Shown here: positions 24,007-31,950 of the stretch, one piece after another
Numbering within the stretch: the stretch's first letter is position 1
Layout of the letters: every line of letters begins with the position of its first letter
Origin: JBGSUE01 sp041753515
GTDB lineage: Bacteria; Patescibacteriota; Microgenomatia; UBA10105; UBA927
Assembly: GCA_041753515.1 (NCBI GenBank)
Contig: JBGSUE010000040.1
Location: 24,084-88,083, forward strand
Reading direction: 5' to 3'
DNA length: 64,000 bases
Notes under the pieces: generated by a model
The model's database searches: none
The model's input: only the letters and a program-made list of their open reading frames with translations
What the model was told of the DNA's origin: nothing
Made by a program: the position numbers and the translations under genes

Positions 24007-24927
24007 TTGTCTGTACCATTCAATTGTTTTCTTCAGACCTTCCTCGAGTAAAATTTTTGCCTTCCACCCGAGGACTTTTTCCGATTTTTCCGTACTCGCC
24101 TTCCAGTGATACGCATCCCATGCGCGCCCGGGATATGCATTTTTTACTATTTTTGATTGTGATCCAGCTTTACAAACTACTTTTTTTGCCAATTCATAGA
24201 TCGTCGTTTCCTTCCCGGTGCCCAAATTAAACACTTCCCCATCCGCCCGTGATCCGGCTGATATGGTTTTCACTATTGCGCGGACAATATCATCCGTATG
24301 GATAAAATCCCGTGCTTCGCGTCCAGTGGCAAGTTTAATGGGATTGTTTTGCAAGGCTGATTCTATAACACTTCGCACCAATCGTCCTTCTTCCTCAAAC
24401 GGCCCGTAAATATTAAAAAACCTTAGAACAGTAATGGGTTTTTTGTGCCGCGTGGCATAATACTGGCACAAATGTGTTGCCGACGCTTTTGTAACCGCAT
24501 AGAGGCTGTTTGGCATAATACGGTCATTCTCCATCATTGCCGTATCGCGGTATCCGTATTCGCTGGAACTTCCCGCAACAATAAATCGTTTATATGGAAT
24601 ATCCACACTCGCATCCAGAAGTCTCTTGAGTGTATTGATATTCACTTCAATCATTTTTGCCCACTCATCCTGTGATGGATATGCCCCGAATGCCGCAAGA
24701 TGAATGATTGCGTAGGGATGTGTATTTTGAAACAATTTTTCCAGTTGTTTTTCGTCTTTGAGAATACCTGTATAAAGTGTAATTTTTGACAGAAGATGAC
24801 GAATTCTCCACACGTCTCCGCCGGACCGCACCGCAACATGAACATCCCACCCTCTTTGTACAAAATACTGAGTAACACTTGCTCCCACAAAACCTGCCCC
24901 GCCGGTAATAAAGACACTTTTTTTCAT
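23986..24927 (-). CDS. Extended SDR, NAD-dependent nucleotide-sugar epimerase/dehydratase
   Basis: A 313-residue SDR with SVFITGGAGFVGASVTQYF, IHLAAFGAYPSQDEW, GSSSEYG (Ser block), catalytic NSLYAVTKASATHL (YxxxK intact), LRFFNIYGPFEEEGRLV and EARDFIHTDDIVRA. The pattern YGP-[FW]-E-E-x-G-R-L-V is shared with a subgroup that includes abequose and other deoxysugar synthases; this is a tentative memory-based hint. The ATG at 24927 lies 1 base after the APH gene stop; a TTG at 24936 is less likely. The last five residues come from a 7-bp repeat. It lies fifth in a seven-gene minus operon (28400-22226). Confidence 0.83.
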   Translation of the reverse strand: MKKSVFITGGAGFVGASVTQYFVQRGWDVHVAVRSGGDVWRIRHLLSKITLYTGILKDEKQLEKLFQNTHPYAIIHLAAFGAYPSQDEWAKMIEVNINTLKRLLDASVDIPYKRFIVAGSSSEYGYRDTAMMENDRIMPNSLYAVTKASATHLCQYYATRHKKPITVLRFFNIYGPFEEEGRLVRSVIESALQNNPIKLATGREARDFIHTDDIVRAIVKTISAGSRADGEVFNLGTGKETTIYELAKKVVCKAGSQSKIVKNAYPGRAWDAYHWKASTEKSEKVLGWKAKILLEEGLKKTIEWYRQELRIMN

Positions 24928-24928
24928 G

Positions 24929-26002
24929 TCACTCAATAGACTTCACACGGGACAGTGCATGCATGATCCTGTTTCTGGCATTCGGAAGATAGGTGTTGTG
25001 CTTGAGCATATACCGCTCACGGATGAGCGCTTTGACCAGTGAGATCCGCAGATAATAGAGCCAAAAACGGAGGTCAAAATCTTCCGGCAGAGTTCTGATG
25101 CTTTTATATCCGGAAAGAAATACATCAAACCACACTTCATGTTCAAAACACCCGGATCCGTAGTATGCGATATCATATACCGGATCGCCTGCCAGGCAAT
25201 CTTCCCAATCAATAATAGCTGCAACTTTTCCGCCATTCACAAATGTATTATGATTTGCCACGTCTCCATGTAAGATTGACGGCTCAAACGGGGCAATCCG
25301 TGAAAATTTCGAAAGCTGTGTTGCTATCTCCGTTGCCTCCTTTTGGGTGATAACCCCTACCAGACTGCAGGATTCGATGTGCGAAACCATATTGAGAATA
25401 AGGTACGACATCCATGTTTCATGAAGTCCGTGTGGTTTTCCGTCAATGATGCTTTGGATTGAAATAGGCCCGAAACGGGACGTCTTCATTTCATGAATAC
25501 TGGCGATAAACGAACCCAATTGACCAAAAAGTGAAACGGGGATATCCGTATGGAGACTTCGGTCAAACAGCGTTTCTCCGGGCAGATCTTCAACAATCTG
25601 ATAGTCAAACGGCACTAACGACCGTGTTGTATCAATGTCAATGATGGTCACATGAGGAAGGGATTTTTTTTCAAGCTCCAGCATCATCCAATGCTCGGTA
25701 TAAAACGATAATTCCCGGTAAAAATCTCCGGCAGCATTAATCCGTATAACGCGGCTGCCTTTATCGGTTTTTACCCTATAAACATAATGGAGAGTTCTGC
25801 GTGCAAGTTCGTCAATTTTTTCAATGTTTTCATTATGGCGGTCGGAAAAAATTTTCCGGATATCCGGTGTGTGGACATCAAGATGGGTATTTAAGATATC
25901 CACGGGATATACCCCGTCAACTTTCGTAAAAAAGAATGTTTTCTGATACGCGGTAAACCGGTCAACTTCGTTTTTATCGATTGCGGACGCAGATATGTCC
26001 AT
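24929..26002 (-). CDS. Aminoglycoside phosphotransferase/choline kinase-fold protein
   Basis: A 357-residue protein with the APH kinase-like fold. The catalytic loop HGDVANHNTF and the metal-binding IIDWEDCLAGDPVYDIAYYG are complete, so an active kinase is likely. The N-terminal part has a sequence YRVKTDKGSRVIRIN for the Lys that holds ATP. Substrates in the family include antibiotics, choline, sugars and amino acids; the setting between a sulfotransferase and an SDR favours a sugar or alcohol. The ATG at 26002, one base after the previous stop, is preferred to a GTG at 26029. Confidence 0.8.
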   Translation of the reverse strand: MDISASAIDKNEVDRFTAYQKTFFFTKVDGVYPVDILNTHLDVHTPDIRKIFSDRHNENIEKIDELARRTLHYVYRVKTDKGSRVIRINAAGDFYRELSFYTEHWMMLELEKKSLPHVTIIDIDTTRSLVPFDYQIVEDLPGETLFDRSLHTDIPVSLFGQLGSFIASIHEMKTSRFGPISIQSIIDGKPHGLHETWMSYLILNMVSHIESCSLVGVITQKEATEIATQLSKFSRIAPFEPSILHGDVANHNTFVNGGKVAAIIDWEDCLAGDPVYDIAYYGSGCFEHEVWFDVFLSGYKSIRTLPEDFDLRFWLYYLRISLVKALIRERYMLKHNTYLPNARNRIMHALSRVKSIE

Positions 26003-26003
26003 A

Positions 26004-26951
26004 TCATATGTTATCGTACCCCAAAACACGGTTAATTACCATGGACAGTGATTTTATTCGATTGTATTCACTTCTTGTCAGTTCTTTCACCGTTTGTATG
26101 TTTGCTTTTTCTGTCGGAATTTCAATTGTGCCCCACGGATACTGATGCTCCAGTCTTTTTCCGTTCCATGACGGATATGTCATGGTAGGGCTGTACGGAA
26201 TACCCAATTTTTTACACAGTTTTTTGAAAAATGCCTCTTTATCCTCCACCATATCCTCATACCGCACCACGAGCATATTCCTGGAATATGTATCGGCAAA
26301 AGAAAGTGCTGCCAGCTGAACCATACTCCATGTGCGTACATATCTGTCCAGTGAATACGGCACGGGGCGACGCTTAGTTTCTGCATACGCCGCATACGGA
26401 TTGCGCACAATATGCAGCATAATTGCATCGGGAAAATCGGAAACCATTTTATCCGTATCAACAGCTATGATCGGACTGTATCCGACAAATATCTTTTCTT
26501 TACCGGTTTTTTTGTATGTACTCCACGCTGCAAACGTTGAGCGGTAGTATGCTTCCACAAGATTTTTTCGGGTTCGGTCTTTCCCTTGCATCCAGGCGAC
26601 AAATGCCTTTTTCCGGTCGGTATTCGTGCACCCCAGTTCAGACACATCCCGGAATTTAGAAACATGGCGCGTATTGACCATCACTTTAAATTCTTCGTCT
26701 ATGATTGCATCATAATCACTGTCCACGGTGCCTTCTATCCCGAATTCCGGCCAGCGGTATTTTTGCGGAAAACAGCTCGTCATCCAATCGGCAATTTTAA
26801 ATGTTCCGGGTTGGGATTCGTACGGATACACAAAAAGTTCCGGATGGGTGTCCAAATGCCGCTGAAGTGTGTTTCCACCGTTTTCGTACATGGCAGAAAT
26901 CATGACAAAACTGAATTTTTTCGGACCGAAATCGTACGTCTTTGTGCTCAT
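26004..26951 (-). CDS. PAPS-dependent sulfotransferase-like protein
   Basis: A 315-residue protein. The N-terminal MISAMYENGGNTLQRHLDTH corresponds to the phosphate loop that binds PAPS, and LHIVRNPYAAYAETKRRPV to the 3'-phosphate region of sulfotransferases; LVVRYEDMVEDKEAFFKKL matches the usual following helix. It would place sulfate on a glycan or lipid. Unlike most genes here it has a Shine-Dalgarno sequence, AAAGGAG (26960-26966), 8 bases before the ATG at 26951, so I prefer that start to TTG at 26969. It is the third gene of the operon, 40 bases after the methyltransferase. No PAPS synthesis genes are visible in the window. Confidence 0.78.
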   Translation of the reverse strand: MSTKTYDFGPKKFSFVMISAMYENGGNTLQRHLDTHPELFVYPYESQPGTFKIADWMTSCFPQKYRWPEFGIEGTVDSDYDAIIDEEFKVMVNTRHVSKFRDVSELGCTNTDRKKAFVAWMQGKDRTRKNLVEAYYRSTFAAWSTYKKTGKEKIFVGYSPIIAVDTDKMVSDFPDAIMLHIVRNPYAAYAETKRRPVPYSLDRYVRTWSMVQLAALSFADTYSRNMLVVRYEDMVEDKEAFFKKLCKKLGIPYSPTMTYPSWNGKRLEHQYPWGTIEIPTEKANIQTVKELTRSEYNRIKSLSMVINRVLGYDNI

Positions 26952-26991
26952 TGCCCATACTCCTTTCAATTTTTATATTTCGATAATAGTA

Positions 26992-27732
26992 TCACAGACG
27001 TTTCACAGCTCTCAAGGCCAAAAACAGAGGAATTTCCTTTCGTGCCCTGTTTTCCATATTTCCGTCTTTTCCCACGCTCTCCTTATCTGATGTCCATTCG
27101 TGAAATGCATCAACAAAAAGCCCTGCGTCCCTGAGCATCGAAAAATAATCTGACAGTGGCCGATGAAATGTCCATGTGACAGGCGATTGTTTTTTACCGG
27201 GATGCATGGAGATGGGAATGGACAGCGGACTCATATACCGGAAAATTTTTCTGTACTGGAGTTTATTTGCATCATCTATTCCCCATCCGCTCTGGCGCGG
27301 AATCCTGAAACACGGATGATTCATGACAATGACAAAAGACCCGCCGGGTTTTAACAACTTCGCGGCATTCCCGATCACTTTTTCCGGGTCTTCGATATTC
27401 TGAAGAGCCAGTATAATTGCGGCATGGGAATATATTCCATCCGGCAAAGAACCTGTGACATCATATACTTGATATGTATGCGCGCGATCTTTCTGGCGGG
27501 CAATACGGATGAGATCGGGCGCGATATCATATCCTGTATAGGAAACACCTTTGGGTATCCCTCTTCCGAGAATTCCCTCTCCGCAGCCCAAATCCAATAA
27601 AGAATCACCAGATTTCAAATTTAGTAATTTCAGAACACCGGAAAGTATGACATGCTCATGAAAATACTGCCCCTTTTTCCCCATACTCTCCCCATACCAC
27701 GTACTCACCTTATTCCATGATGTTTGTTTCAT
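26992..27732 (-). CDS. Class I SAM-dependent methyltransferase
   Basis: A 246-residue methyltransferase with LLDLGCGEGILGRGI (motif I), GYDIAPDLIRIARQ, LALQNIEDPEKVIGNAAKLL and KPGGSFVIVMNHPCFRIPR. The late block with SPVTWTFHRPLSDYFSML is common to a group of small-molecule methyltransferases. The ATG at 27732 overlaps the stop of the GT2 gene before it as ATGA, which decides the start against a GTG at 27759. It is the second gene of the seven-gene operon; a glycan or lipid sugar is a likely acceptor, but this is not shown by the sequence. Confidence 0.83.
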   Translation of the reverse strand: MKQTSWNKVSTWYGESMGKKGQYFHEHVILSGVLKLLNLKSGDSLLDLGCGEGILGRGIPKGVSYTGYDIAPDLIRIARQKDRAHTYQVYDVTGSLPDGIYSHAAIILALQNIEDPEKVIGNAAKLLKPGGSFVIVMNHPCFRIPRQSGWGIDDANKLQYRKIFRYMSPLSIPISMHPGKKQSPVTWTFHRPLSDYFSMLRDAGLFVDAFHEWTSDKESVGKDGNMENRARKEIPLFLALRAVKRL

Positions 27733-28400
27733 ATGTGTAATCGAAATACTATCATCCACCTCACCATTTCCCAGACGGTTTTGAGGCGGGTTGTGGATGA
27801 TCCGGTATCGCGAATCAGCGATGGAGCCGGAATTTCATACCATGTCAGTCCCCTCTTTTTCAAGGCAAGAAGAAGCTCAAGATCGACAGCAATATTGTTG
27901 GCCGTCAGCGGTATGGACTTCAGCAGTTTTGTTTCCAGAAGTTTGGGTGTTGCGTTCACGTCTTGTGTATCAATTCCAAACAGTATTCTTGCGAGAATAT
28001 TATATATCCGGGAATTCAGGAGTCTCGTCCCGTTTTCGCGTGTTGTGCGCCAAATTTTTACCAATGCTGCATGTTTTCTGATTTCATACAATTTTTCGAT
28101 ATATTCAGGATCAATCTGACCATCAGACACCATGTAGCACGTATACATTCCACCCGCTTTTTGGATGCCTTTCCTCACCGCATTCCCCCATCCGATCTGT
28201 GATTGCATAACTACAAGTTCTTTAATTTTTTTTTGCAGACTTTTCAAAACAGACAAAGTAATATCAGTTGATCCGTTTTCCATACAGATAATTTCATACG
28301 AAATTTTCAGTTTTTTGAGAACCGCAATAATTGTTTTCAGATTTTTTTCTATCCCTGCCGACTCATTATGGACGGGAAGGATGACGGTTAAATCCACCAT
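27729..28400 (-). CDS. GT2 glycosyltransferase, first gene of the decoration operon
   Basis: A 223-residue GT2 with TVILPVHNESAGI, CMENGSTDITL, SQIGWGNAVRKGI and YMVSDGQIDPEYI, the same SDGQ/GDGQ variant as the interrupted GT2 at 1079-1792; the two are paralogues, and the late NSRIYNILARILFGIDTQDV matches QSKIYNTLLKFFYGISIHDV there. They probably charge polyprenyl phosphate or a related acceptor. A TATAGT box (28408-28413 on the other strand) 7 bases before the ATG makes this the leader gene of the operon GT2, methyltransferase, sulfotransferase, APH-like kinase, SDR, transketolase N, transketolase C. Confidence 0.83.
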   Translation of the reverse strand: MVDLTVILPVHNESAGIEKNLKTIIAVLKKLKISYEIICMENGSTDITLSVLKSLQKKIKELVVMQSQIGWGNAVRKGIQKAGGMYTCYMVSDGQIDPEYIEKLYEIRKHAALVKIWRTTRENGTRLLNSRIYNILARILFGIDTQDVNATPKLLETKLLKSIPLTANNIAVDLELLLALKKRGLTWYEIPAPSLIRDTGSSTTRLKTVWEMVRWMIVFRLHI

Positions 28401-28407
28401 GGAACAT

Positions 28408-28413
28408 ACTATA
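28408..28413 (-). promoter_or_regulatory. -10 box TATAGT of the decoration operon
   Basis: TATAGT on the minus strand, 7 bases before the ATG at 28400. No ribosome site lies between, so the operon mRNA should be leaderless. Confidence 0.62.
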
Positions 28414-28468
28414 GCAAAAATAACTCCAGAAACCTATCTTGTATCTTGATTTAAATATAACTATAGGA

Positions 28469-28480
28469 TAAAATCCTCCC
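28469..28480 (+). promoter_or_regulatory. -10 box TAAAAT placed for a leaderless start at 28481
   Basis: TAAAAT (28469-28474) is followed by CCTCCC and the ATG. Confidence 0.58.
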
Positions 28481-29842
28481 ATGACAATTGAAAAAGAACA
28501 CGGATCTGTGGAATTTATGAATCTGCCTCACACAGTTGAATCCTGGATTATGCATCCGCCTGCTGGCGGATCACTGGGAATTGAAACATTTACAATAGAA
28601 ACCCCAATTCGACCGGTTGAAATCACCATAAAACAGGCAGTCAAAGCCGAGCAGGTTGGAAATCCTCTCAAAGCCGGGTGCGGCGACGTTGCAGCAGTAT
28701 TTCACACATCTTACCCGCTTGCTTATCCCTCGACACCAGATAATTGTGCCCATATTACCGGTATCGTATGCAGGGATTTTCTGTCCCACGCGCCATCTGA
28801 TTTACCATTCTGGGAGAAAATGAAATCCGATCCTAAAATTTTGGATCATGCCGAAAGTAATGGTGTACCTATACTGAAAACTGACAGCATCGACTCCTGG
28901 ACCGCTGGAAAATTGAGAACACCCAATGATTACGGTCAACTATTGATGAGTTCTCTACCATTTGACCATATGATCAATGTGGCACGCAATCCCAGATATT
29001 TCCCTTATCTACATAAACTTGTTGAATTGGAATCGATACGTTATCAGGGCGGTGATATATCTCTGCGCACCTGCATCGACATGACTAAGAGAGTGGAACG
29101 TGTTGATGATATTGTGCTTGACCCAATTGATAAAGTTATAACGCATGCAGTAAATACTCTTAAACATGTACCGTCTGTTGGATTTGGCGGTGACATCCAA
29201 ACTCTAGCCTTTATCATCCAGATGCCTGGCAACCAGGGCGCTATACTCGCACTTCTGCGAAGCAACGCAGACGAGGTGACACGGATTAAACCGGCATCAG
29301 ATCTACCTTGGCTTCTTTTTGCTGACAATACAAATTTTCTCATGGAAGATCAGCGTATAAATTCCGAACATCGTCCCGAACATACGGATTTCAACTACAA
29401 GGCAGCAGGGTATTGGATGACAGGAGCCGGTGGCTGGAGACGGCGACGAATGATTCCTTCCGTAGCCAATAAAGGATTGCCTCGCTATACATTGTCCATT
29501 TTTTCGATCCCTGCTGATTCAGACATGCAAATCGAAACGGTTACCGACGGTATGATATTTTCCCCCTTTGAATTAAACCGTTCTTATGGACAACTTGAAG
29601 ATCAAAAAAGTCTTTTTCATATTCTTCATCGATACCTTCAATCAGGCAATCGCGAGTCATATCAGCGACAAATTACATTACTGCAAAGAATAAAACCTGA
29701 GGGTTGGATTATCAGGAATCCTGATGTTATGAATCTCTCGACATTAGTCAAAGCTGAAGAATATATTAGTTTTCTGCAGATAAAAAAGGATCTGGAACAG
29801 CCGTTTGATGATGCGACATTTATCGGCGCAAAAGTAGTATAA
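28481..29842 (+). CDS. Soluble protein of unknown function, 453 residues
   Basis: I do not recognise this protein. It has no signal peptide or membrane helix, which sets it apart from its neighbours. Recognisable patches are KAGCGDVAAVFHTSYPLAYP near residue 65, CIDMTKRVERVDDIVLDPID near 195, GFGGDIQTLAFIIQMPGNQG near 230, GYWMTGAGGWRRRRMIP near 310 and NRSYGQLEDQKSLFHILHRY near 365. None reads as a known catalytic motif. It is monocistronic, with a TAAAAT box 6 bases before the ATG, and converges with the YfhO-like gene with 23 bases of overlap. Residues 25-30 are coded by TCCGCCTGCTGGCGGA, the mini-palindrome also seen inside class A elements. Confidence 0.72.
   Translation: MTIEKEHGSVEFMNLPHTVESWIMHPPAGGSLGIETFTIETPIRPVEITIKQAVKAEQVGNPLKAGCGDVAAVFHTSYPLAYPSTPDNCAHITGIVCRDFLSHAPSDLPFWEKMKSDPKILDHAESNGVPILKTDSIDSWTAGKLRTPNDYGQLLMSSLPFDHMINVARNPRYFPYLHKLVELESIRYQGGDISLRTCIDMTKRVERVDDIVLDPIDKVITHAVNTLKHVPSVGFGGDIQTLAFIIQMPGNQGAILALLRSNADEVTRIKPASDLPWLLFADNTNFLMEDQRINSEHRPEHTDFNYKAAGYWMTGAGGWRRRRMIPSVANKGLPRYTLSIFSIPADSDMQIETVTDGMIFSPFELNRSYGQLEDQKSLFHILHRYLQSGNRESYQRQITLLQRIKPEGWIIRNPDVMNLSTLVKAEEYISFLQIKKDLEQPFDDATFIGAKVV
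28555..28570. repeat. Mini-palindrome TCCGCCTGCTGGCGGA in coding sequence
   Basis: TCCGCC-TGCT-GGCGGA is a perfect 6-bp stem with a 4-base loop. Near-identical copies sit inside class A elements at 1837-1852 and 34156-34171. Confidence 0.8.
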
Positions 29843-31844
29843 GGCAGCAAACAGTAACCAAGGATATTGCTAAACCCGTCAAAAACGATTCAGGTACAAA
29901 TGTAAATTCTACCACATGTTCACCCCCGGGAACTTCTACTGCACGGAAGGCAAGATTGTTTGTGATGACTGGTACCCGTTTGCCGTCGATGTACGCCCGC
30001 CAACCCGGATACATGACTTCACTTGTGGCAAGATAGGCGTTGCATGGAGAGTTGAGCGTTAAGCGTACAGAGTTAAGCGTTATGCGATCTTGGATAATTT
30101 TCGAAGTACTAACGTCTTCACAATCATTTGAAGTTTTATCCGTAACAAGAAGTGTTGTCTGCGGATCATACTTCCGTGACCGGATTGCGGCGGCGACTTC
30201 TTGCCTGTCTGAAAAAGTTTTCGCCTCCCCCGCAATATAAAACCGCGGTAGGACAGCCGAATTCTCATACAGACGTAGTCCGTAAGTGTCACTTGTATAA
30301 AGGAGTTTATACTGACTATTGCCTATTAACGTATCATACGCAAACGGAACAAGAACATACTGGACGTTAAGAAAATTTACATATGGAGATGTCATGTCCA
30401 CATATGGAATTTGGACGTTGTGCGATAAAATACTCGACGTTTCACTTCCGTTTGACGCATCAATAAAATCATAATAATTTGAAAGCATCGACGGATCGTA
30501 CCCAGTTGCCGACTCAACTCCATACACTATGCCAGCATCAAAATCGAATGCATTACGCTCTTGAATCCAGTTTGCATAATTCGGGAGTATCCGTCCGTTT
30601 TTTAAAGATCGTATTGTTGAATCATATGTCAACTCCGGCAAAGGTTTGATTTCAATCAGATGTTTTGCAGGGATATACAGTTCTATAAACAAAATACAGA
30701 CAAACAGACCACGCAGCCAACTTTTCCGCACAAGCGAAAATCCTGTTCCTGCAAGACACGATACCGCAAAAACGGACAATACCATGTGACGCGCCGGAAA
30801 ACGGATATGCCTATATAACGGCATCAGTTCGTATAGTATTTTATTTCCGTCTACTGGGCTGTTTGGTCCAAATGAAATCCAAAGTGCAAACAATGCGATG
30901 AGTGCAAATCCGATAGTACGCTTTTTTATTAATGCATACACGGCCAAAAACAGTGCTGTAACACTGAAAAAGAAAGCTTGTTCATGATAGTTTGGCGGAG
31001 GCCCTACAAATGTTGTTTGATCTCCTAAGATAAACGGACTAAACAATTGTTGAAGCGATGAGGGGACAAGCGATCCCACGCTCACCCACTCATACGGAAA
31101 ATCGGTACTGCGCACACTTTTTCCCATAAATTCCGCCTGCGGCAACAACTGGAATGCGGACAGCAATAGCGCAAGACACAAAGATATCGACATAACGACA
31201 AAAGATTTCACTGATTTTTGCAGAAGCATGAGAATACCGACGGCTTCGAGTGTAAACATAGCGACAGTCTGATATCCTGCAAGAATCTGAAAAGCAAGAG
31301 ATACTGCTGCCAGAAGAATATGTTTCCGTGTCGGTGTACGAAACAGTAACATGAAACTACCAATGACAAACGGTATAAGCGCGCTTGCCGCCACTGTATC
31401 TGCGTGTCCGGCCCAAGTGCGGGCCAGAAAATACTGGGACAATCCGAACGCCAGTGATGCACCGATTGCACTTACCGTATCAAGCCGGAGGACTTTTTTT
31501 GAAAACCAGTACATTGCCCAGAGGGCGATAAATATATGTATCGCAAACGTCCAACCGTATGCCGCATTGAACGGCATGAAAAAAAATTTCCAGTTGACCG
31601 GATAAAAAGCGGCAACAGACGGATTTGCGGCATACGGCATGCCGGAAAATACATACGGATTCCACCACGGGAATTGTCCGGATAGAATGCTGCCCACAAA
31701 ATACCTGCGGAAAAAACCGTAGGAGCGCCACATGTCATCGGCAAACAGTGCATACCCGTCGGGGGGGAATAAAACCTGACCAAATAAAAACAGAACAACC
31801 GAGACAAACAGAAGAAAAATAATTATAGATTCTTTTATCCACAT
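29820..31844 (-). CDS. YfhO-family polytopic membrane protein
   Basis: A 674-residue protein with about 12-14 membrane helices and a soluble C-terminal domain, as in the YfhO family, which in Gram-positive bacteria helps add sugars to lipoteichoic acid. The first outside loop carries FADDMWRSYGFFRRYF and PWWNPYVFSGMPYAANP; the C-terminal domain carries MYPGWRAYIDGKRVPV and EVPGGEHVVEFTFVP, a clear YfhO signature. Residues 587-598 (ITLNSVRLTLNS) are coded by a 7-bp tandem repeat (30051-30085) and look like an inserted strand before the final domain. It starts 10 bases from a class B element. Likely works as a GT-C-type transferase for the surface glycan. Confidence 0.83.
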   Translation of the reverse strand: MWIKESIIIFLLFVSVVLFLFGQVLFPPDGYALFADDMWRSYGFFRRYFVGSILSGQFPWWNPYVFSGMPYAANPSVAAFYPVNWKFFFMPFNAAYGWTFAIHIFIALWAMYWFSKKVLRLDTVSAIGASLAFGLSQYFLARTWAGHADTVAASALIPFVIGSFMLLFRTPTRKHILLAAVSLAFQILAGYQTVAMFTLEAVGILMLLQKSVKSFVVMSISLCLALLLSAFQLLPQAEFMGKSVRSTDFPYEWVSVGSLVPSSLQQLFSPFILGDQTTFVGPPPNYHEQAFFFSVTALFLAVYALIKKRTIGFALIALFALWISFGPNSPVDGNKILYELMPLYRHIRFPARHMVLSVFAVSCLAGTGFSLVRKSWLRGLFVCILFIELYIPAKHLIEIKPLPELTYDSTIRSLKNGRILPNYANWIQERNAFDFDAGIVYGVESATGYDPSMLSNYYDFIDASNGSETSSILSHNVQIPYVDMTSPYVNFLNVQYVLVPFAYDTLIGNSQYKLLYTSDTYGLRLYENSAVLPRFYIAGEAKTFSDRQEVAAAIRSRKYDPQTTLLVTDKTSNDCEDVSTSKIIQDRITLNSVRLTLNSPCNAYLATSEVMYPGWRAYIDGKRVPVITNNLAFRAVEVPGGEHVVEFTFVPESFLTGLAISLVTVCCLILLLRR
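30051..30085. repeat. Heptamer tandem repeat GTTAAGC inside the YfhO-like gene
   Basis: Five exact-length units: GTTGAGC, GTTAAGC, GTACAGA, GTTAAGC, GTTATGC. Read in frame on the minus strand. Confidence 0.85.
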
Positions 31845-31854
31845 TTACATATGT

Positions 31855-31936
31855 GACATCGCGAGCCAAGCTCAGCTTGGCGTGGCGATCCCGTTTAAAT
31901 TACGGGATTGCTTCGTCGATGACTTCTCGCAATGAC
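31855..31936. repeat. Class B palindromic element
   Basis: Starts GACATCGCGAGCCAAGC, has the inner palindrome GCCAAGCTCAGCTTGGC and ends CTTCTCGCAATGACAG. It shares long stretches with 14788-14887. Confidence 0.85.
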
Positions 31937-31950
31937 AGTAAAAATCTTAT

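Noticed and set aside
6050..24927. Calling specific sugars (rhamnose, paratose, tyvelose, GDP-mannose) for each SDR
   Set aside because: Sequence motifs by eye do not decide nucleotide or sugar; only the RfbE-like hint at 19541-20494 was kept, as a resemblance.
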